A stretch of 64,000 nt of DNA from Isoetes taiwanensis (lineage: Eukaryota > Streptophyta > Lycopodiopsida > Isoetales > Isoetaceae): the NCBI GenBank assembly GCA_021234155.1, contig JAJEKV010000009.1, positions 8,626,546-8,690,545 on the forward strand. The letters are read 5' to 3'. Numbering within the stretch: the first letter of the stretch is position 1; every line of letters starts with the position of its first letter. The position numbers were made by a program, and so were the translations under genes. This document shows positions 56,726-64,000 of the stretch, one piece after another. The notes under the pieces were generated by a model that saw nothing but the letters and a program-made list of their open reading frames with translations, was not told the origin of the DNA and did not search any database.

Positions 56726-59700
56726 TACAGTCTAACAAAGTATATTTTTGTACAGATGAGTTTCTCCGAGGTCATGTTTGAATTAAACTAGGTTTTGTGG
56801 ACAACGAATTTTTTTGTGAATGTCACGTTAAAACTACATTGAGAGAAAAAATACACAGAGTTTTTTTTTTATTTTATACTGGTTCAAACATGACCATGGT
56901 TGTTAAATAAAACGCTCAAAGTTTCTCATTTACATCTAACAAAGTATATTTTTGTACACTGCTTTGATACTTGTATAATCCAAAATTGTGAGGTAGTTCG
57001 TGATGCAAACTACTGCATAAATTTCTCGACTTAAGGTTTAAGGTCATAGCTTGCAAGTGAATTAGATTAACTGCTGCTACTATGATTTGAGAAAGTCGAA
57101 TATGAAATGGCATTTTGACATACATAGGTCATCTTTCCTGGCAAGATACATTCAATCAAGAAATATTCAATTCTCTAAATAATTTTAGGCAACTTCATAT
57201 CATTCATGTCTAAATCAGCTGCCTCTTTATGATGTGGAATGGGAAGGTGTCCGGCATTCTTGCAATCCCCCTTACCTGTAGAATCACGGAGCATCGATCG
57301 TATTTTCGTTTAGATTTGCACTGTAGTTCTGGATTGATGGGAAGGTCTTAAAGATTTTTATTTTTGTATTTTTCTTGTGTTAAAAATGCTCTGTTTTCCG
57401 AATTGATGGATTGCTGGGAAGATTGAAAGTTGTGCTTTGAGGGCTTTTGTTTGAATATCAAGATTTGAACCAGTAAATTGAGAAGTTGTGTAGTTTTTTA
57501 TGTTTTAAATTGAATCTGCAGACTTCAATAGTAAATTGAAAAGTTTCTGGTTTTGTATGATGTACTGACTATTATTGGGTGGCATGAATGATCTATGTTC
57601 ATGGTGATCATGGCCTGGTGGTCAGACCATTGGATACGGGTGTTCCTCGGTCATGTGGGATACCTAGGGGGGCAAACCCTCGGTCATGTGGGTTTCTGGC
57701 ATATTCTAAGCATATGCCAGAATATACCTAAGATATACCTGTGACTGCTAAAAACCTTCTGTTCCCTGTAAATGGACGGTCACTTCCGTTGTGGGTCGCG
57801 GACGTTTGAACCGGATAACTGGCTAAGAAAACAGAGCATGGGGCTATGGCCTGGTCGCGATTTGTAATGCTTCTGCTCTTGCAGGGAGCGATAAATTTGC
57901 TTATGGCTATATAGAAAAAAGAGTTCCGGAATTTCGGAGGATATTTAACTGACGCTGGTGAGGTAAGAGCATTTGATTAGAAATGCCAATACTTGTGTCC
58001 ATGCAGGCTAGAATGTCTAGGCAACTTCAAAGATCATGTGCAATGTTTCATTTCCCATTAATCCAATGTGTCGCCTGAAGGGAGTGTTTGGTAGTGTGCT
58101 TTAGAAAGAGGATCTTGAGATCTTTCTTTGGGATAATGCCCGTGTTCTGTGTCTGCGAAGATAACTCAAAATGTTGTGCGTCTATGGCATTGACCAATAT
58201 ATGTGTATGTGTAAATCAATCCATGTTGAAAGAAAGTGACGCTTAAATATTATATCAGCGAACCACAAAACACAAAAGTGTAAGTAATCTTCTTTGTAGA
58301 CACCGGAACGTTTGACTCATTGTCTTTGCATCGCGGAATGAAATGCGAGGGTTGAGGATTCGAATTCAAAGAAGGTTGTGAGTTTACATCCTTGTTCGGC
58401 ATTTGTTCTTTGTCTTTACATTGAATTTTAACGACTCACTATCCAAGATGACTGAAAAATCTAGCTACTTGAGCCTCTTCACAATTTTTTCGTTGGTCGG
58501 TTTGTTGATGCATTGCAAATATCATTTCGTTTAATATTAACTAGACGTCTACCTTGAAATTCTTGCTATATGTCATTTCTTAGAAGGCAAGATAGGTTAC
58601 ACATAATGCATATCTAAATGTCATGCTGAAGAACAGAGGGCCATGGGATAACAATAACTAAAAGTGCTTTTGTACTTTTCAAATATATTTAAGGATGGTA
58701 AATTAGTTCCTTAACGGGTGCTATATTCTCTGGGGTTGACAAGGCCGTAGGCTGCATGTGAGCAGTGGACATCCTCTGTGTTTCCTGCAATGAAAATGAC
58801 CCTTGAGAATTATGTGCTACACCATGTTCTAGCATTTGGATTGCTGCACATGATGCAGGTATTTAGATGGTTAAAATGTCTATCCTTTCTTGTGCTGTTT
58901 GTTTCTAGGCATTATTATTGAATTGCAACTGCAACATTTCTTCCTTTTCTATTGAGATTTACATCTCCATATGCAATCCCCGCTTGGTATAAGCGGTCTT
59001 GCGAGATAGATTGTTATTATCTGTCTTTTGCAATATTGTAACAGTGATCTCATCAGACCCTGCATCTTGCAGATGCGTGAGGAAAATAAAATGAAAGATA
59101 GGTGGCTTGACTGATCTTTTCTTCTTTGGTGTGGGCTGCAGGAGTTCCATCCTTAAAGGACACGTGCACAGAGAGTCTTGTAATAAATTGTATATGATGT
59201 AAGCTTAGCCTTATCGGAAAGTTCTATGTGCATGATTTGTAGGTAATTACTAGATATTTTTGGGCAGAAATGTAAATTTAGTACAGGAGGGAAGGAAGTC
59301 CACATGGAATTTTGTATGATGTATTCTTAACCTTATTGGAAAGTTCTATGTGCATGATTTGTACGGAATTGCTAGATATTTTTGGACGGAAATAATGCAC
59401 CCTAGGCAAGGTGGATCATAAAATGCCAGTCTGCATTGGATTCTTCTATTGCAAGGCATTAAGACTCATCTTCATGCAATTAAGGATGTTTGCAATGGTC
59501 TTACAATTATATAACAAGCATTATGTCATGGATCGTTTGGTTTCTCTAAACATCAATAAGGTTGTCTCCTGAGTACCGTCCAGTTTGCTATTAGCTTATG
59601 GGAATACTGCACAGACCTAATGAAAGTTCTTTTGTACTTATTACTGTACTTTTCTTGTGAAGGTTCATAACCACATCTACTGCTTGTGAGTTTTTCTTTT

Positions 59701-60032
59701 TTTTATCTTCATGGTTCTCCGCCGCAATCTAAACACGGCGGACTAAGCCACGTGTGCGGCTAGATAGCTAAGGAGGAGAGGAAGAAAGATGCGCTCTGCA
59801 CCGGATTTTTGCCGGATTGATCGAGGTCTCCTCTCTATTTTCGCAGCTGGAAATCCGCTCCTGTAGCTATGGCTCCTCTCTTCATGATAATGGCTCGGAC
59901 CACCAAAACGAAGGGAAAAAAGTAGGTATAGGGATAAGGATACATTTCGGGACAGAGGGAGCATGGAGCGGGATGCTGGATTTAGGGCTTAGGCATTGGG
60001 GTTTAGGGCTTTAGGCGAGGAAGGTATGCGCT
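56726..60032. other. No gene seen; one direct repeat pair
   Basis: AT-rich, no supported gene. An 85-bp block (ggaaagttctatgtgcatga, ctagatatttttgg) occurs at about 59186-59272 and 59311-59393. cctcggtcatgtggg is doubled near 57638 and 57677. From 59720 GC rises and TTTAGGG-type words (ggtttagggcttta) appear, as in plant 5' untranslated regions, leading into the next fragment. Confidence 0.45.
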
Positions 60033-61708
60033 ATGGCGATGAATAGAAAGAGATCTAGAGCAGAAATAAGCGGCGAGGCAATATACAAACAAAATCGAGA
60101 TAGCGAGAACCAGCATCAAGATAATGAATCTAGTGACCGCACTCTCTCAAATAAGTTACCTAGTTCTTGTAGAATACATAGGCACCCGATTTTATGGTTT
60201 TCGAAACAAGAAGATTGCGGGGCGGTTCAAGGTGTTCGGAGGTAAGACTTCCGCATTTGCCTTTGCACGTCCATTGGAAATCTAAGAAATAATGTTGTCT
60301 TTTAGGAAGCTTTTGCAAAGCTTGTTGGGCAACTTACTAGTGCTTGTTCAAGTAGGGCGGTATGAAGACTTTAGCCCATTTCTGTTCGGCTCATTTCCAT
60401 GCTTTATTTTCTTTATTTGCATTTGCTTATTTGTTAAATTTAAGGATGCCGGAGTTCATGCTTTGGCGAACGTTTGTCATGTGGATGTTGTGAGAACCAA
60501 AGAAACGAAAACCTGTGAAGCGGTATGCCTTTTACTAAAATCTTGATAAAACTTTCTTTAGAATGCATAAAGACTGTCCTAGACGCTCCTTCCTTGGTGG
60601 TTCCTTTAAGAATGCACTTCGTAGTATTTGAGAGTTTTTCAGAGATGTGTTTTGTATTTTAAGTCGGACAATCTAATGCTCCTCAGAACTTTTCGACGAT
60701 TGACTCCGATAAACCTGAAGTGATAGACAAGGCCGTTAACCACTTTTTGCAGGTATGAACTTTGTGAAATTTCTTTATTGATTTCACTTCTATATTTATT
60801 AATTATCTCGTGTGGATGTTTCGTAAAAGAAGGGGATGTATCTATTGTTGATGTCCATGTATTCCCCGCAGATTTTCATGCTCGTTTTCAAGCCAAAGAA
60901 CGCATCGTGGGGTGCAATCTCGATAAAATGGTATCATTATATCATTTTCAAATTCGTTATCTTCACATTGCTATTTTGATTCATAACTTCTATTTTATCC
61001 ATAATGTTGCGTTATCACTATCGTTATACTAGGCGGTAACATGCAACAATCAATATTTGAGAAAGATAGAGCACGGAATGTGAGCAATCATTTAAATCTC
61101 CAAGCTATGCGGTGGAGGGATATGCTTCTTTTCTTTATCCTGAATCTTTGAGGTTTATGTTTTTGCTGATCCACTATTTCTTTGCAGAGCTTGTGATTTG
61201 TTAGTTGGTCATCATGATTTCGGTTCCTTCCGTGGAGCCGGGCCGTCGTATAGTTCTGCACTAGATGAGTTTGATGTGTGGGGTTAGGCGGCAGAAATTT
61301 ACCGTCCCCGCTTTTAGGCAAGGTCCCCCGTGGAAGACATTGGATGAGATCAATATCTTAGAAACTCCTTTGTGGCCCTGTTTTTCCATCACAAGCGGAG
61401 CGTAAATGCAAATTTGGTGGGGCGAGACAACGGGGTTGATGTTGAGCGGTGGTGATGTGTCAGAACCAAGCTTGATGTTTACCAAGCGACATATCACTAA
61501 CAAGTTAGGTCCTTTTTCAAGAAGAAGAAACAAAAAGATGCTATGTTGTGACCGCAAAGGGCGCAATCGTTTTTGTATCATCGGTATGTACATTGTTCTT
61601 CTTAACCTTAATTTGGTTCAATCAAGAAAACATGTATTCAATATCTTCAGGTCCGTCTCATGGTTGGTACTATCAAAGCCGTTTGGCTCGAGTCCTTTCG
61701 ATAGATGA
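60033..61708 (+). pseudogene. truA-like: TruA-family tRNA pseudouridine synthase fragment with introns
   Basis: Exon-like pieces lie in family order with GT/AG borders: 60033-60241 (N-terminal, MAMNRKRSRAEISGEA); 60306-60359 EAFAKLVGQLTSACSSRA; 60445-60522 DAGVHALANVCHVDVVRTKE; 60664-60752 NAPQNFSTIDSDKPEVIDKA then VNHFLQ; 60826-60930 VSIVDVHVFPADFHARFQAK; 61188-61583 ACDLLVGHHDFGSFRGAGP, TLDEINILETPLWPCF and QSFLYH; 61651-61708 VRLMVGTIKAV. Joining pieces two and three gives RADAGVHAL for the family's GRTDAGVHA, keeping the catalytic Asp. FxAKxRT-like, SFRxAG and SFLYHQVRLMVG motifs are all family marks. Exon six carries frame breaks and stops, so it is not functional as read. Normal role: converting uridines in the tRNA anticodon arm to pseudouridine. 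Confidence 0.82.
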
Positions 61709-62855
61709 TGGTTAGTGTGTAAGATGATTAGTATAGTATTATGTCGGTTCACAATTTCTAGTTGGAATGTTTAGAGAGGGATGCATGGATGCAAAGGAAG
61801 AGAATTTTGGAGGCAAGATCTGTCACATTAACTCCAATAATGGCACCTGCCTGTGGACTCTATCTTGCGGACGTCAATTATGACTTCAACAGCTCATTTA
61901 TCTCAACAGAACCAACCTAAGAGATTTGCTGATGCAAGAATTTTATTGTTCTGGCGTAATATACCATTTGGTACTCTTGAGTAGCTTTAATGTTGTCATG
62001 ATAGGTGATGTCCAATGCAAAATCTGCGAGAATACCACATGTGAACATAGATTATAGTTGTCATGAAACAATACCGAGCACAATATCTTTGCAAGGCAAT
62101 GGACCTGAAATACAATTTTTCCAAAGAAGGTGCATTCACAAGTTTTAATCTAAACATAGGCACTAGGGCAGCCCCACATTAAGGCGTCATATCAAGAAAG
62201 AAGCTATGATTATCCAAATATTACCTACCAACATAAGCAAGTTAGAATTCTGGGCAGTACTGCGAAATCACACTAGGGCAAGCCATATCAAGAGAGAAGC
62301 TATGATTCTCCAAATTTTAACCACCAACATAATCGAGTAGAATTTTGGATGCAAAGAACTAAAGCAAATATGCACAAAGATGGCCTTACATGTTGCGTAG
62401 TCTTGCTGATCTTCGCCCGATATACATTCTTTGCCATCAAATATCTCAACTTCCAAAAGAGGTAACCGCGGAAGCAGAATTAGCCTTATATAGTTTTAAA
62501 CAAGGTGCTAAGGGTTGTCCTCACGAATGGGGAGATGTCTGTAGAATTGAAAACTGAAACATGCAACTTAGATCTTAAAACCCAGCATGTGAATAGAGCA
62601 TAAATTCTTTTAACATTGCTCATATTGCAATCACACCATCGTGAAAGACGAAGGCCTTCTGTGCCAAATGATGTATAAACAATGTTCCTAACTCAAGCTC
62701 GCAAAGTGAGTCTTAAAATTTGAACTTCATTTTGAAAGTGAAATAACACTATTTTCTTCAATACGAGGGCAAAGCATCATGGCCTGAGATCCGCTTGGAG
62801 ATGGCTTTCACTTGGTTCCAAGTTGACACAAATTCCCCCCTAACGAATTTAGAAG
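61709..62855. repeat. Non-coding, with a diverged direct repeat
   Basis: No gene seen. A block of about 90 bp (cactagggca, catatcaagaaagaagctat, ccaccaacataa) occurs at about 62158-62255 and 62270-62355 with about 80 percent identity. Confidence 0.6.
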
Positions 62856-62901
62856 AAGAGAAATGTTCGCGGCGGCCTTGGCCGCCGCGATAAATTTCTT
62901 G
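62856..62901. repeat. GC-rich palindrome, copy 2 (inverted relative to copy 1)
   Basis: Stem CGCGGCGGCC with TT loop at 62868-62889, flanked by aagagaaatgtt and ataaatttcttg. It is the reverse complement of 13139-13184, essentially exact across 46 bp. A MITE abuts it at 62902. Confidence 0.7.
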
Positions 62902-63290
62902 TAAATATAACCATTGGATCCAACACATTTAAATTAAAATCCCCCTTAAACCCCCTTTGGTTTGGGTGCATATTCACACGGGGGGTGACTCCGGGCATCG
63001 AGAGCTGTCGGATTGGCATATTCGCCCCTTATTCCATAATCTACACCGTACGTAAAATTCCTCGTTTGTGGGGTATGCAAGTACAAGATTTGCTATACTG
63101 TATAATAAGATTCGCAAAATACTATAAGATTTCAACCGGAATACTATATGGTGTTGATTTCGTACGTCCAAAATACAATTATGAGGGCTCTCGCTGCCCT
63201 ACGTCACCCCCCGTGTGAATATGCACCCAAACCAAAGGGGGTTTAAGGGGGATTTTAATTTAAATGTGTTGGATCCAATGGTTATATTTA
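62902..63290. mobile_element. MITE family, copy 2 (389 bp)
   Basis: Perfect terminal match TAAATATAACCATTGGATCC and its complement at the far end, continuing through the same inner arms as copy 1 (AACACATTTAAATTAAAATC, GTGCATATTCACACGGGGGG). Centre in opposite orientation to copy 1. Confidence 0.85.
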
Positions 63291-63299
63291 TTAATGTCA

Positions 63300-63571
63300 A
63301 TGGTAGTTATGTGTTGGTTATTATAAGACAAGGTTGTCACAACTTAGCTATAATATTGTTTAAAAGTTGTTGCAATAACTTACTTAAGTTGCCATAAAAT
63401 TTTGACAAAAAGGAGGTCATTGCTTTGATGAAATACTTGACGCTATGCACTAGATACAATTTTGACACAACACAAGCACTTTGTGTCAAGAGAGTAGTAT
63501 TTGACACAAAATTGTCACTGCATCTATGGCTTGTCACAAGGGTTGACACTATACCCTCATCCTCTTGTAGT
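63300..63571 (-). mobile_element. CACTA-like transposon terminus with subterminal repeats
   Basis: The segment ends in CTCTTGTAGTG (63561-63571), the complement of CACTACAAGAG, the typical CACTA (En/Spm) end, followed by TTA. Within the preceding 250 bp, words of the type TTGACACAA, TTGTCACAA and TTGTGTCAA recur at least six times in both directions, as subterminal transposase-binding repeats do. No transposase or opposite end was found. Confidence 0.5.
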
Positions 63572-63838
63572 GTTAGTATTGAGCTTAAAAAATAGAACAT
63601 GATCTCTAAGGCTCCCCAAGCTTAGGCTTCGGACTGATAAATTTGGGCATGCATGCAGGCAGCTCTAATATGCAATAGAAAAAGCATTCCAAAAAAGAAG
63701 CATAAAGCATATGAAAATGGTAATATTTGAGCTGTATCTTTGGGAAGCTTTAGCATTCTGTGGTAAAATTCGTGGATTAAAATATTAATGAAGAAGACAT
63801 GTAGAAACATTTGGAGACATTGGGATGTTCTGGAATTA

Positions 63839-63870
63839 TGGCCAAGGCCGCCGCGAACATTTCTCTTTAC
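63839..63870. repeat. Half copy of the GC-rich palindrome
   Basis: GGCCAAGGCCGCCGCGAACA then TTTCTCTTTA matches the right half of copy 1 (13159-13187), same orientation as copy 1. The left stem is cut to GGCC. Confidence 0.65.
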
Positions 63871-64000
63871 CGACTTGGTGCAATTCAAAATCCAAGTAAT
63901 ATAGAGGGAGTTTCAAGATAATTTTTTTTGACTAAACAATCTGTTGATTAGTAAGTTAATGTCAGTCTATTAATTCATAGGCAAGAACAGCTAAACCTGT

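Overview
The window reads as nuclear DNA of a land plant. It is AT-rich and gene-poor, with plant-type GT/AG introns, a chromodomain Ty3/gypsy retrotransposon, a copia integrase relic, Helitrons with CTAG-type 3' ends, and broken copies of plant genes (plastid-type DNA gyrase B, a TruA-family tRNA pseudouridine synthase, a lectin-type receptor kinase). The large spacing and the layers of old, decayed elements would suit a gymnosperm, but the sequence does not fix the lineage. I see no complete host gene; almost everything recognisable is a transposable element or a gene fragment.

Layout. 0-2.4 kb: on the minus strand, the 5' part of a Helitron replication gene that runs off the left edge, with a duplicated exon module. 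3.8-4.2 kb: copia integrase relic. 4.5-13.4 kb: repeat pairs, a field of a dispersed short motif, a duplicated zinc-finger-like gene fragment, and a GC-rich palindrome at 13.15 kb. 14.9-17.0 kb: a recent 1.02-kb tandem duplication carrying two exon-like blocks. 18.4-24.0 kb: a decayed plus-strand Helitron RepHel gene, then a cleaner two-exon gene of unknown function, then a Helitron 3' end. 24-33.2 kb: non-coding, with four more Helitron 3' ends, a 1.16-kb hAT-like element with 8-bp target duplication and a tiny LINE-like stub.

36.9-48 kb: a nested retrotransposon stack. A chromovirus on the minus strand (gag, protease, RT, RNase H, integrase, chromodomain) is broken by frameshifts, stops and two MITE-like insertions in RNase H. 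Its 3' LTR is split by a well-preserved 4.25-kb LTR element with matching 5-bp target duplications, which encodes one 903-aa Gag-protease-like protein and no polymerase. 49-64 kb: tandem repeats, a tRNA-like (SINE) head, an intron-bearing gyrase B fragment, a two-copy MITE family, a foldback element beside a kinase fragment, an intron-bearing TruA-family fragment, a second copy of the GC palindrome in opposite orientation, and a CACTA-like terminus.

How the parts fit: intron-bearing fragments of unrelated genes beside several Helitron ends are what capture by rolling-circle transposons would give, but no fragment could be placed inside a Helitron with both ends defined. The items I rate most worth checking are the unknown gene beside the RepHel gene, the Helitron gene with an N-terminal helix-turn-helix-like exon, and the polymerase-less Gag-protease LTR element.
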